Positions 20,561-30,443 are shown, counted from the stretch's first letter. The stretch is DNA of 34,146 nt from Actinomycetota bacterium (GCA_013297625.1 JAAFHT010000016.1:1-34146), one strand, 5' to 3'. A program made the numbers and translations. Notes: generated by a model not told the origin, from the letters alone.

Positions 20561-21606
20561 GCTGCGCTCCCGACGGCTAGACCGATCGCGGTAATCCACG
20601 TCTGCATTTGCTCATTGCTGTCGTGGCCGCGCATCGACCGCGCGACCGAGACACCTGCGGTGGGGTTCACCGGAACGACAGAAATACGCGTCGACTCGGC
20701 GAGCGCGCTGGCGAGCCCGCGCAGCCGAGTGGCACCGCCCGCTACCGACAAGTGATCGAACGCCACACCCGTGCGCACTCCCGCAAAGTACGCGAGGGTG
20801 TTGCGCACCGCCGTGAGCAACTCGCTCGTCGACTCGTGAATCACCTCGGCGGCCAGTCGCTCTTCATCGGTACTGCCCGCACCCGTCAGCCCCAAGTCGC
20901 GCTTGAGGGCTTCGGCCCGCTCGCGCGGCACCGAGAGTCGCGTCATGATGGCGCGCGTCGCGTCGTCACCGCCAGCGGGAACAATGCGCACGAAAAGCGG
21001 AACACCGGCTTGAACGATGACGATCGAGGTCGCATTCGCCCCGATGTTCATGTGCACCGCGAATCCGCTCGTCGGGCTCGACAGGGTGTGCACGCGGGTC
21101 ATGGCGAAGGGCAGCAGATCCATGCTCACGGGAGTGAGGCCCGCCAGCGTCGCCGCCGTGACATTGACGCTCACCGCCTGCTTGAAGGCAGCAACCAACA
21201 GCCCATTCACGATGGGCCCCGATTCGTTCTGCCCTTCCCCGATCGGGTAGTAGTCAAGAACGGCATCACTCACTGGCACGGGGAGTAGTTCTTGAACCTG
21301 GTACGGGAGCGACTCTTTGATCTGAGCGAGAGGGATGCGCGGCACGGCGAAGTCGCGCACGATGACGCTCTGCCCGCCAATGCCGAGGGCGACCTCTTTC
21401 GAGCGAAAGCCCCCCGCCGACCACAGTCGCTTGAATGCCGACGCTACGGTGTGCACCTCGAGAATCTCGCCCCGCTTCACCGAACCCTCGGGCAGCGGCA
21501 CTTCGTGGGCGCGAAGCAGAGTCGGCCGCGCTTTCGATGCGTCGTCGATCTCGACGGCGCGCAGAAACGAGCTGCCGATGTCGACACCTACTACTCCGCC
21601 AGCCAT
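20557..21606 (-). CDS. pilM: Type IV pilus assembly protein PilM (actin-like ATPase)
   Basis: MAGGVVGVDIGSSFLRAVEID... VALGIGGQSVIVRDFAVPRI... VGGATRL-like LSVAGGATRLRGLASAL. Confidence 0.9.
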   Translation of the reverse strand: MAGGVVGVDIGSSFLRAVEIDDASKARPTLLRAHEVPLPEGSVKRGEILEVHTVASAFKRLWSAGGFRSKEVALGIGGQSVIVRDFAVPRIPLAQIKESLPYQVQELLPVPVSDAVLDYYPIGEGQNESGPIVNGLLVAAFKQAVSVNVTAATLAGLTPVSMDLLPFAMTRVHTLSSPTSGFAVHMNIGANATSIVIVQAGVPLFVRIVPAGGDDATRAIMTRLSVPRERAEALKRDLGLTGAGSTDEERLAAEVIHESTSELLTAVRNTLAYFAGVRTGVAFDHLSVAGGATRLRGLASALAESTRISVVPVNPTAGVSVARSMRGHDSNEQMQTWITAIGLAVGSAA

Positions 21607-21616
21607 GTGTTTCTCC

Positions 21617-22444
21617 TCAGTTCAGTCCGAATAGGGCGAGGTAGCCTCGCGCAATCGGTTCGCCCAGCAGTATTCCTACCCAGGCCCCTCCCAGCATCCA
21701 CGGCCCGAAGGGTATTCCTGTGTTGCGACTCGCCCGTCGTGCCACGATCAGCGCAACGCCGACCACGCCACCCAGAATGAAGGCCGCGAGGGCGCCCACG
21801 GCGAGAGCAGCCCAGCCATACCAGCCGAGCATCAGGCCGATGACGCCCGCAAGCTTAACGTCGCCCATTCCCATGCCGCGCGGAGAGATAAGCGCGAGAG
21901 CCAAATACACCGCGAACAGGATGCCCGCACCCGCGGCAGCGCGAGCCGCCGACTCCAGATCACCCGCCGCAATCGCGGCTGCGGCAAGCAGAGCGGCGAG
22001 CACGGGGTAGGCGGGCAACACGATGGCGTCGGGCAAGCGGTGCGTGTCGAGGTCGATGGCGGTGAGGGCGATCGAGATCGACGCGAAGTAGAACAGGGCC
22101 GTGGTCACGAGGAGCACCGCGAGGGCATCCGGCATCGTGGTCGTTGCCAGGAGAGCCGGCAACTGAACGATAGCGATCGCCGCGAAGGCCAGAGCGGTCG
22201 CAAGTTCAATCAGGGGGTAGCGAATGGAGAACGGCGCCGCGCAATCGCGGCACCGGCCCCGAAGCACCAGCCACGAAACGATCGGAATGTTGTCGTAGGG
22301 CCGCACCGGAGCCGCGCATGCCGCGCACGCGCTGGGCGGGCGCACGATCGACACCCCGAGTGGCACACGGTGAATCACCACGTTCAAGAACGAGCCGATG
22401 GCGGCGCCAAACACGCCGACGAGCGTCGGCACAACGATGGTCAC
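21617..22444 (-). CDS. pilD: Prepilin peptidase (A24 family)
   Basis: GSFLNVVIHRVPLGVSIVRPPSACAACAAPVRPYDNIPIVSWLVLRGRCRDCAAPFSIRYPLIEL; GMGDVKLAGVIGLMLGWYG. Confidence 0.95.
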   Translation of the reverse strand: MTIVVPTLVGVFGAAIGSFLNVVIHRVPLGVSIVRPPSACAACAAPVRPYDNIPIVSWLVLRGRCRDCAAPFSIRYPLIELATALAFAAIAIVQLPALLATTTMPDALAVLLVTTALFYFASISIALTAIDLDTHRLPDAIVLPAYPVLAALLAAAAIAAGDLESAARAAAGAGILFAVYLALALISPRGMGMGDVKLAGVIGLMLGWYGWAALAVGALAAFILGGVVGVALIVARRASRNTGIPFGPWMLGGAWVGILLGEPIARGYLALFGLN

Positions 22445-22455
22445 GCGCGAGCCGG

Positions 22456-24093
22456 TTACGCGGGTGGGTCGATGTCGGTGTATGCGACCAGCGCGCCGGG
22501 GTGTCCGGGCGTGGCGGGCCCGCCGACCGCACCTTCTCCGCCGGGGCCGCCCGCACCATTACCCAGGTCGAACCCGGGAATACCGATCGGCACGTAGGTC
22601 AACTCACTGTTGTTGGAGAACGTGACTCGGCCGCTGTAGTACTGACCTCGCCACGCGAGCTGGTTGCTGTTCTGCACGGTGCACGGGCTGTAGATCAAGA
22701 TGGCGACGGCATCGATGGTTTCGTTGCGGTTGTTGATGTCGAAGCGGCCGCACCCGGTCGTCGTCGGTCGATTATCGGCAACCGTGTCGGGCGTGATGAA
22801 CCGCAGGGCGCGGTCGAAGTTGCCAACCGAGGCGACGGTGAAGTTCTCGAGGTTGACCGTGCGCGGCATGATGAACGTCAGGTCGGTGCGCATCGACATC
22901 ACAAGGTTGGCGCTCGATGAGAACACGACCGACGTGCACCCCCGCATGTCGATGACCGTAGGGGTGGTGTAGGTACTGAAGGCGAGAACCTGGGCGTTGG
23001 TTCTCGTGCGGTTGTCAATCGTGCAGGGGCCGGTGTAGGTGCGCACGGTCCAGCCCAGGGTCTGCCAGTTGGCGGCGACGTAGTTGACGTCAATCCATCG
23101 GGGCGGGGTGGGGGCGACGACGTCGTTGCGGAAGTAAAACACAGGGTTCGCACCCGTCGTCCGCGCCACCGAACACGCGTCGCCCGCGGCATCCCAGCCC
23201 GTTGCGCCGGTGGTGCAGCGCTGGCCCCAGCTGTCGATTTCTCCGCGGGCATACACGCCACCCGAGATTCTGGTGCTCGGGTCAATGCGCGTGATGCCCG
23301 TTCCGGCCGCGATCACATCGCCGCCGATGGTCTTGTTGCCCTGCAGCCCGACGGTTCCGGAGGCCCACACATTGCCGCCAGCACTGCACGTGTTGTCGAG
23401 CTGGATGTTGCCGTTCGCGGCAACGATGTCGCCTTGGACGTAAACGCTGTTGCTGCACAAGATGTTGCCTTCGGCAACGATCACGTTGGCCGAGTTGCCG
23501 TTAAACGAGAGCAACTCAAGGCTGTTCGAGAGACCAGGCGTGCCGTAGCTGAACACCGCGGCACCCGTGACGGCCTCGGAGTTCGCTCCGGGCGTCCAGA
23601 CATACACCGCCTGCACTGCTGACTCATCGCCGGCCGACGCAGACTCGGCGACACCGGTGTCAGCCGCGAAGCCCGTTGACTGAATGCGAATCTGGGTAGT
23701 GGCCCCGTCGGGACAACCGGGCGTCCACGCGGCGCCGGCGTTGGTGCGGTGCGCAACGTTCGCGATGAAGAAGGGGTTAGCCGCGGCAGTTCCGGTCAAC
23801 GTGGGGTCAACGGCACCCTGTGTCACGGTGAGCTCTCCCGTGCCCGGGCAGTCGTCGGCGAACAACTCGGCGAGCATCGCATCGACACCCGCTTCGGCTG
23901 CGGCGTTCGACTGCACACCCGCACGGGTGAGCGAGGTGTAGCTCAACGCATCTACGGTGGCGCCGGTAACGGTCATGGTGACCATCGAGGTGACCGCAAT
24001 CAAGCCGACAACCGCGATCATGGCGTTGCCACGATCGTCTCGGCTCGCAGCACGGAGAACCCCCGTGGGGCGAACAGCACGTGTCAGAAACAT
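22456..24093 (-). CDS. Large PilX-like pilus-associated protein, putative minor pilin/tip component
   Basis: N-terminus DDRGNAMIAVVGLIAVTSMVTMTVTGATVDALSYTSLTRAGVQSNAAAEAGVDAML followed by about 450 aa with bactofilin-like and Gly-rich stretches; in the pil operon. Confidence 0.65.
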   Translation of the reverse strand: MFLTRAVRPTGVLRAASRDDRGNAMIAVVGLIAVTSMVTMTVTGATVDALSYTSLTRAGVQSNAAAEAGVDAMLAELFADDCPGTGELTVTQGAVDPTLTGTAAANPFFIANVAHRTNAGAAWTPGCPDGATTQIRIQSTGFAADTGVAESASAGDESAVQAVYVWTPGANSEAVTGAAVFSYGTPGLSNSLELLSFNGNSANVIVAEGNILCSNSVYVQGDIVAANGNIQLDNTCSAGGNVWASGTVGLQGNKTIGGDVIAAGTGITRIDPSTRISGGVYARGEIDSWGQRCTTGATGWDAAGDACSVARTTGANPVFYFRNDVVAPTPPRWIDVNYVAANWQTLGWTVRTYTGPCTIDNRTRTNAQVLAFSTYTTPTVIDMRGCTSVVFSSSANLVMSMRTDLTFIMPRTVNLENFTVASVGNFDRALRFITPDTVADNRPTTTGCGRFDINNRNETIDAVAILIYSPCTVQNSNQLAWRGQYYSGRVTFSNNSELTYVPIGIPGFDLGNGAGGPGGEGAVGGPATPGHPGALVAYTDIDPPA

Positions 24094-24662
24094 GTCGGGC
24101 TCACATTCGATTGCGGTGCACGGCCGGTCACGGTCGTGATGAAGAGCGAGCTGACTCCTGCTCCCCCGTCAACAGAGAAGCTTACGGCCATGCCGCGTGT
24201 TCCATCCAGGGCGAAAACCGGAACAGTGGTGCCCGAGTTGTCGACGATGGGCGCAACTCCTGAACTAATCGCAGTCCAGTCTGAACTGACCGACCCCGGG
24301 GCCGGCGGAACGATTGCGACGGCGCTTGAGCGCTCAAAGATCGTGCCGACCTCGTTGTCGTAGAACCAAGCCTGGCACCGAGCCGTGCCGCCAGCCGTCG
24401 TTCGCGCAATGGCGAAAACGGAGGCGCCATCGGCGTCAGGATCGATCGACACAGCGGTCGAGTTGCGAACCGTTTCTTCGATCACGTTCACGACCAGTTG
24501 ACCGTCAGTTGTCGACCCGGTGACGTCTCGGACCGTGCGGTCGGCGGTGAGGGCACTGACGATGATGCTGCCGACAACGGTCAACACGACGGCAAAGAGC
24601 GACATGGCGACGAGTAACTCTATGAGCGAGAAGCCGCGATCATTAGCGTGAGGCCGGATCAT
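24084..24662 (-). CDS. Prepilin-type protein (PilW/PulJ-like)
   Basis: DRGFSLIELLVAMSLFAVVLTVVGSIIVSAL: class III signal peptide. Confidence 0.85.
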   Translation of the reverse strand: MIRPHANDRGFSLIELLVAMSLFAVVLTVVGSIIVSALTADRTVRDVTGSTTDGQLVVNVIEETVRNSTAVSIDPDADGASVFAIARTTAGGTARCQAWFYDNEVGTIFERSSAVAIVPPAPGSVSSDWTAISSGVAPIVDNSGTTVPVFALDGTRGMAVSFSVDGGAGVSSLFITTVTGRAPQSNVSPTCF

Positions 24663-25099
24663 GGCGTGCCCGTCAAGAAGATTTGCGTGCGGGCATCGGC
24701 AAGAACCGACTCATCAGCGTTGTTGATCGCGATGACCGTCACGGTGATGGCGCTCCCAGCGGTGCAGTTGGCCACGGTCGGAACCGTTGTGGTGACGGTG
24801 ATGGTGACACCTTGCGCGTCGACCTCTTGAGTCGTGGCGTTGAGAAGCTGGGCCGCTGCACAGTCGGCCGCACCCCGCGAGCGAGCATCATCGATCGCCT
24901 GAGATACGAGCCTGGTCGCGGTTGCCGAGGTTGAGTTGAGCTCTGAGGCGCGGAGCGCAGAGACGATAACCGGAATGAAGGCGATGGCCAGAAGGGAAAT
25001 CAAGAACATCGAGATAACGATCTCGATCAGACCAATGCCGGCATCGGCAGGTGTGGAGCGCGCGGCATCACGGCGAGAGCGGTTGCGCTCTATCGTCAT
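24659..25099 (-). CDS. Prepilin-type protein (PilV-like)
   Basis: MTIERNRSRRDAARSTPADAGIGLIEIVISMFLISLLAIAFIPVIVSALR: prepilin N-terminus. Confidence 0.8.
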   Translation of the reverse strand: MTIERNRSRRDAARSTPADAGIGLIEIVISMFLISLLAIAFIPVIVSALRASELNSTSATATRLVSQAIDDARSRGAADCAAAQLLNATTQEVDAQGVTITVTTTVPTVANCTAGSAITVTVIAINNADESVLADARTQIFLTGTP

Positions 25100-25226
25100 G
25101 ATCCCCCCGATCGCTCGTGCATATGAACTTGGTGGAGCTAGGTGAAGCGAGTTCTTGCGAAAACCGTACAGTGGGGCCGTCGGCTTCGACGACCCCACTG
25201 ACGGTTTCAGTGATGCGGACTACCGG

Positions 25227-25640
25227 TTACGGCGCCGCGCAGGCCTGCGGGGCCGGGCCCGCCGCGCCGCTACCGACGCTAAAGACGGTGCCGCTTGCGC
25301 TGGTCGCCTGGAGGCAGAACGTGCGACCACCGGTAATGATGGACACGCTTGCCGGGAAGCCGAGGTCGGTGAGCGCCGTCGGAGCAGAACCTGCGGCAAC
25401 AGGCGACGGGCCGTTGGGGCTCGCGACGAGCGAGCTCACGACAGCGACCTTGGCGGTCGCGAGGTCGGAGATAGCCGCCGAGTTCTGCGCCTGCGCCTGC
25501 TGGCCGAGGAAGACCGGCACAGCGATGGCGGCGAGGATGCCGATGATGATGACGACAACGAGAAGCTCGATCAGGGTGAAGCCCTTGTCGTTCTTCTCGA
25601 TGCGGTTGAGGCGGTTCTCAAGAGCGGTACGAATGGACAT
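25227..25640 (-). CDS. pilA: Type IV major pilin
   Basis: MSIRTALENRLNRIEKNDKGFTLIELLVVVIIIGILAAIAVPVFLGQQAQAQ. Confidence 0.92.
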   Translation of the reverse strand: MSIRTALENRLNRIEKNDKGFTLIELLVVVIIIGILAAIAVPVFLGQQAQAQNSAAISDLATAKVAVVSSLVASPNGPSPVAAGSAPTALTDLGFPASVSIITGGRTFCLQATSASGTVFSVGSGAAGPAPQACAAP

Positions 25641-25780
25641 GTGTCCGTTTCCTTTCCCATCAAATGAAGGTTGATAGGTGGGCCCCCCACGGAACATGAA
25701 ACCGGCCCCCCACTGGGTAATTCTGTATCCCTGCCCTACGCCATGGCATCCCCATTGCGGGGGGCACCCCGGCGTGTCGT

Positions 25781-27010
25781 CTAGATCTGGTTAAAGATGT
25801 CGAAGATGGGCAAGTAGAGCGCCACGATCATGCCGCCGAGAATGACGCCGAGGAAGGCGATCATCAGCGGCTCGATGAGCGAGGTCAAAGCTTCGGTCGT
25901 GCTTTGTACTTCGCTGTCATAGAAGTCGGCGATCTTTTCGAGCATCGTCTCGAGGGCACCCGAGTCTTCACCGACGGCAATCATCTGCGTCACCATGCTC
26001 GGAAAAATCGGCTGAAGCGCGAGCGGTGCGGCGATCGTTCGACCCTGTCGCACAGAGTCTTGCACCGCTTGCACCGATTGCTCGATCTGCCAGTTGCCCG
26101 AGGTAGAGCCCACGATCGAGAGGGCCTGCAGAATCGGAACGCCCGAGCCGATCATGGTTCCGAAGTTGCGCGTGAAACGGGCGATAGCGATCTTCTTGAA
26201 GAGGTCACCAAAGACCGGCATCTTGAGCAAGAGAGGTTCCCACACCGACCGAAACTTCGGAGTGTGACGATTCGCCCGCCACCAGATGGTGCCCACTATT
26301 GCGCCGATCACGACGACCGGACCGAGCCACACCATGTTTTGTGAGATAACGACAAGGATGCGCGTCGGAACCGGCAACTCGCCACCGAGGTCAGCGAAGA
26401 GATCTTCGAAGACGGGAACGATGAACAAGATCATGCCGACGACGGCCAAGAGCGCCATGATCAGCACGACAACGGGATACGTCAAGGCCGACTTGATCGT
26501 CGCCTTGAGCTCGACCTCTTTCTCGTAGTTCTTTGCAACCGAGTCGAGCGAAGTCTCGAGGAAGCCGCCCACCTCGCCCGCGCGCACGAGGTTGAGGAAG
26601 ATCGGAGGAAACTCTCGCGGGTGCTTCGCGAGCGCGTCAGAGAACGTGCTTCCGCCTTCGACGGAACCGCGGACATCATCGAGCGTCGATGCGAGCTTCG
26701 GGTTCTCCGACTGATCAGCGAGGATCGTGAGTGCCTTGAGCAGCGGAAGGCCGGCGCCGATCATGGTCGCGAGCTGACGGCTCATGACCGAGAGATCTTT
26801 GATCGAGACCTTCTTGTCGAAGATTCCGCCCATGGAGAGGTCGCGGTTGAGCCCGGTGCCGGCGGCAACTTGCTTGATCGAGACGGGAGCGATGCCCATG
26901 GTGCGCAAGCGTGCGACGACGGACGACTCGCCCGTAGCATCCACCCGCCCCTTGACGAGCTTGCCGCTCGAGTCGCGGCCTGTGTACTCGAATGTGAGGG
27001 TGGCAGCCAC
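25781..27010 (-). CDS. pilC: Type IV pilus inner-membrane platform protein PilC (type II secretion F family)
   Basis: FEYTGRDSSGKLVKGRVDATGESSVVARLRTMGIAPVSI... LATMIGAGLPLLKALTILADQ. Confidence 0.93.
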   Translation of the reverse strand: MAATLTFEYTGRDSSGKLVKGRVDATGESSVVARLRTMGIAPVSIKQVAAGTGLNRDLSMGGIFDKKVSIKDLSVMSRQLATMIGAGLPLLKALTILADQSENPKLASTLDDVRGSVEGGSTFSDALAKHPREFPPIFLNLVRAGEVGGFLETSLDSVAKNYEKEVELKATIKSALTYPVVVLIMALLAVVGMILFIVPVFEDLFADLGGELPVPTRILVVISQNMVWLGPVVVIGAIVGTIWWRANRHTPKFRSVWEPLLLKMPVFGDLFKKIAIARFTRNFGTMIGSGVPILQALSIVGSTSGNWQIEQSVQAVQDSVRQGRTIAAPLALQPIFPSMVTQMIAVGEDSGALETMLEKIADFYDSEVQSTTEALTSLIEPLMIAFLGVILGGMIVALYLPIFDIFNQI

Positions 27011-28455
27011 TATCGGGTTCCTCCGAATCCGTCAGTGAAGGGCGTGGGGGCGGCTCCGGCAGGCGCTCCGGTGCGGTGAACCAAGCGGTTGAAGTTCTCG
27101 GGTTCTTGCATTTTCGCTTGGGCGGCTTCGTAGCTCACCATGTGGCTGTTGACGAGGTCGGCAAGGTGTTGGTCCATCGTGTGCATGCCTGCCTCGCGCC
27201 CGGCTTGCAGCGCTGAAGGGATCTGGTAGGTCTTTCCTTCGCGGATCAGGTTGGCAATAGCGCCCGTGGTCATCATGATCTCGGTTGCAATGATTCGACC
27301 TTGGCCCGAGGCGCGGGGCAGCAGGGTTTGACACACCACACCCTGCAGCGTGAGCGCGAGCTGCGAGCGCACCTGGGTCTGCTGGTGCGGGGGGAAGACA
27401 TCGATGATGCGGTCGACGGTTTGAGCGGCCGACTGCGTGTGCAAGGTCGCGAAGACGAGGTGACCCGTCTCGGCGGCGGTCAACGCGGTAGAGATCGTTT
27501 CGAGGTCACGAAGCTCGCCGATGAGGATGACGTCAGGGTCTTGACGCAACACCCGACGGAGCGCGTCGGCGAACGAGTGCGTGTCGCTGCCCACCTCGCG
27601 TTGATTGACGAGCGCTCGCTGGTTGTGGTGCACGAACTCGATCGGGTCTTCAATCGTGACGATGTGATCGGCGCGCGACTTGTTGACGAGGTCAATCAAG
27701 GCTGCGAGGGTTGTCGACTTTCCCGAACCGGTTGGCCCCGTCACGAGCACAAGCCCGCGCGGCAGCGTGGCGAACTTTGACACGACGCTCGGCACGCCCA
27801 ACTGCTTGAGCGACTTGATCTCGGTGGGAATGAGACGGAAAGCGCCCGCCATCGCCTCGCGGTCTTTGAAGATGTTGACGCGGAAGCGGTCACCACCCCG
27901 CGGGCTGATCGCGATGTCAAGTTCCCACTCGGTGAGAAAGCTCTCGCGCTGGCGGGGCGTCATGATGCTGTGCAAGATCGCCGTGACCTCAGCGCGGCTC
28001 CACACCATCGAGTTCGCCGCCGGGCGCAACTCGCCGTCGATGCGAATCATGGGCGGGGCATCCCCCGCCACATGGAGGTCAGAAGCACCGCGAGCGACCA
28101 CGTCATCGAGCGCTGCGAGCAGAGCCGGGTGGATTCCGGCCATGACGCCTCCTGCGACGGCGGGAGGCGGCGGAGCAAGCACGGGAACGAGGCCGGCGGG
28201 CGGTGCTCCGGGCTCAGGCGCAGCGATCGGTTGCTGGCCCACCGGTGGGGGCGGGCTCAGGTGCGCCATCTCGGCCGAGAAGTCGGGGAGCGACGCCGAG
28301 GGGCTCGGAAGAGGAGGCACCGCCATCGGCGACGAGAGCGAGGCGGCGTTCGCAGCCGCAACGGCTGAACTTTCGTCGGCGGTCACCGACCAGACGCGGC
28401 GTGTGCCCGGGCTAGCGCTGTCGGCCGGCAATCCGAGTCCTAGCGAGTCGGTCAT
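27010..28455 (-). CDS. pilT: Type IV pilus retraction ATPase PilT with Pro-rich N-terminal extension
   Basis: VVARGASDLHVAGDAPPMIRIDGELRP; Walker A GPTGSGKSTTLAALID; LIGELRDLETISTALTAAETGHLVFATLHTQSAAQTVDRIIDVFP. Confidence 0.93.
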   Translation of the reverse strand: MTDSLGLGLPADSASPGTRRVWSVTADESSAVAAANAASLSSPMAVPPLPSPSASLPDFSAEMAHLSPPPPVGQQPIAAPEPGAPPAGLVPVLAPPPPAVAGGVMAGIHPALLAALDDVVARGASDLHVAGDAPPMIRIDGELRPAANSMVWSRAEVTAILHSIMTPRQRESFLTEWELDIAISPRGGDRFRVNIFKDREAMAGAFRLIPTEIKSLKQLGVPSVVSKFATLPRGLVLVTGPTGSGKSTTLAALIDLVNKSRADHIVTIEDPIEFVHHNQRALVNQREVGSDTHSFADALRRVLRQDPDVILIGELRDLETISTALTAAETGHLVFATLHTQSAAQTVDRIIDVFPPHQQTQVRSQLALTLQGVVCQTLLPRASGQGRIIATEIMMTTGAIANLIREGKTYQIPSALQAGREAGMHTMDQHLADLVNSHMVSYEAAQAKMQEPENFNRLVHRTGAPAGAAPTPFTDGFGGTR

Positions 28456-28564
28456 GGTCTTCCCCTCGTTCTTGCGTGGTGCGAGTGCGATGCCCAACGG
28501 CCCTGCCATGCGATTGTTGCGCGGCCTCGCCCCCTAACGGTGCCGCGACAGTTGCCGCGTGTCG

Positions 28565-30229
28565 TCAGGCAACCACGCGCAGAACCTCTTCGATCGACGT
28601 CAGACCCGCACGTACTTTTGCCCAGCCGTCTTGCCGCAGAGTCAGCATGCCCTGTGCCGTGGCGGTGTGCATAATCTCAACACTCGATGCCCGCGAGACC
28701 GCGAGCCGTTCGATCTCTTCGCTCACCATCATGACCTCGTGCAAGGCCAAGCGGCCGCGGTAGCCGGTGCCCGAGCACGCTGAACAGCCGACCGCGTGAT
28801 AGAACCGCGGGCTGAACTCGTCTTCACGTCGCCCGAAGCCCAAGTGATCGAGATGCGTCATGTCGTACTCCTGCAACTGCTTGCAGCGGTCGCAGAGCTT
28901 GCGGGCGAGACGCTGAGCGACGACACAGTCAAGGGCAGAGCCCACGAGGAACGGCTCGATATCCATTTCGATAAGTCGAGTGATCGCGCTGGGTGCATCG
29001 TTCGTGTGCAGGGTCGACAGCACGAGGTGACCCGTCAGTGACGCCTCGATGGCGATCTGAGCGGTCTCTTGGTCGCGAATCTCACCAATGAGCACAACGT
29101 CAGGGTCAGAACGAAGGATGCTGCGCAGGGCGCTCGCAAAGGTCAAGCCCGCCTTCGGGTTGACCTGCACCTGGTTGATGCCGACCATGCGGTATTCGAC
29201 CGGGTCTTCAACCGTGATGACGTTGATCTCGGGTCGAGCGACCGCGTGCAAGGTCGTGTAGAGCGTCGTCGACTTACCAGAGCCGGTCGGCCCGGTGACG
29301 AGAATCATGCCGTAAGGCTTGGTGTACGAGTTGCGGTAGACCGTCAGGTTGCGGTCGAGCATGCCGAGGTCGCCAATGTCACGACGCGTCGCATTGTTGT
29401 CGAGAATACGCATGACGACCTTTTCGCCCCACACGGTCGGCAGGGTGGCCACGCGCAAGTCGATCACTTCGCCGCCGTGCTGCACCGACATGCGGCCGTC
29501 TTGCGGGCGACGCCGCTCAGCGATGTTGATGTCGCTCATGATCTTCAGTCGCGAGATCACGCCGTTCTGGATGTTCTTGGGGGCCTGCTGCACATCGTGC
29601 AGAACACCGTCGATGCGGTATCGCACACGCATCTCAAACTCACCCGGTTCGATGTGAATGTCAGATGCAAGGTCTTGAATCGCCTGGCCGATGATGAGGT
29701 TGACGAAGCGAACGATCGGCGCATCGTCGGCATCGGCTTCGCGCAAAGCCAGTTCGTCGACCTTGCTCGGCGCCGACTCTTCTTGAATCGCGGTCGAGAG
29801 GTCGCTCAGCTCGTTGTCGGCGCGGTGCAAGCGGTTGATGGCTGCAGTGAGGTCATTGCGTTCGGCGACGACAGCGACAACGTGCATGCGCGTAAGGGCT
29901 CGCACGTCGTCCATGGCCAGAACGTCGCCCGGTTCAACCATGGCAAGAGTGATGGTCGTCGGCGTGGCATGGATGGGCAGGATGTTGTGCCGCCGGCACA
30001 GCTGCGCCGGAACGAGCGCCACCGCAGTGCGGTCGACCGGGTACTCGGCTAGCTCAACGAACGAAAGCCCAGCAACCTCAGCCTTGGCCGACGCAACCTG
30101 GGAGGGAGTGACGAGTCCGCGCTCGACAAAATCGCCGACGACGACCTCGTCGCCTTCTTCACGAAGCTTGTCGAGAGTCTCGATCGGCAGTAGCCCACGA
30201 ATGATGAGCACTTCACTGACGGAAACCAC
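28565..30229 (-). CDS. pilB: Type IV pilus extension ATPase PilB, GTG start
   Basis: Walker A GPTGSGKSTTLYTTLH; LIGEIRDQETAQIAIEASLTGHLVLSTLHTNDAPSAITRLIEM; tetracysteine CDRC...CSAC. Confidence 0.94.
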   Translation of the reverse strand: MVSVSEVLIIRGLLPIETLDKLREEGDEVVVGDFVERGLVTPSQVASAKAEVAGLSFVELAEYPVDRTAVALVPAQLCRRHNILPIHATPTTITLAMVEPGDVLAMDDVRALTRMHVVAVVAERNDLTAAINRLHRADNELSDLSTAIQEESAPSKVDELALREADADDAPIVRFVNLIIGQAIQDLASDIHIEPGEFEMRVRYRIDGVLHDVQQAPKNIQNGVISRLKIMSDINIAERRRPQDGRMSVQHGGEVIDLRVATLPTVWGEKVVMRILDNNATRRDIGDLGMLDRNLTVYRNSYTKPYGMILVTGPTGSGKSTTLYTTLHAVARPEINVITVEDPVEYRMVGINQVQVNPKAGLTFASALRSILRSDPDVVLIGEIRDQETAQIAIEASLTGHLVLSTLHTNDAPSAITRLIEMDIEPFLVGSALDCVVAQRLARKLCDRCKQLQEYDMTHLDHLGFGRREDEFSPRFYHAVGCSACSGTGYRGRLALHEVMMVSEEIERLAVSRASSVEIMHTATAQGMLTLRQDGWAKVRAGLTSIEEVLRVVA

Positions 30230-30384
30230 AGCAGATCCCTCCCCCCTGGACGCACGCGGCCCGACAATGGGTCGCTTGCACGGACTGCCTGACCGTTACG
30301 GTACGACACGCCGTGGTTCTGACAATAGTCCCGCATTCGGGGGTAGTCCACACCAGTCACACTGTTAACACACGCCCCACAAAG

Positions 30385-30427
30385 ACGACAGGGCCCTCAC
30401 CGTGAGTGGTGTGGGCCCCGCCGTCGT
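30385..30427 (-). terminator. Candidate terminator downstream of rpoC
   Basis: ACGAC...GGGCCC...GGGCCC...GTCGT stem, followed on the minus strand by TCTTTGTGG; about 17 nt past the rpoC stop. Confidence 0.6.
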
Positions 30428-30443
30428 GTGACGTAACGCGAGA

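Noticed and set aside
30292-30302. Palindrome ACCGTTACGGT upstream of pilB
   Set aside because: Only 5-bp arms; expected often by chance, no supporting context.
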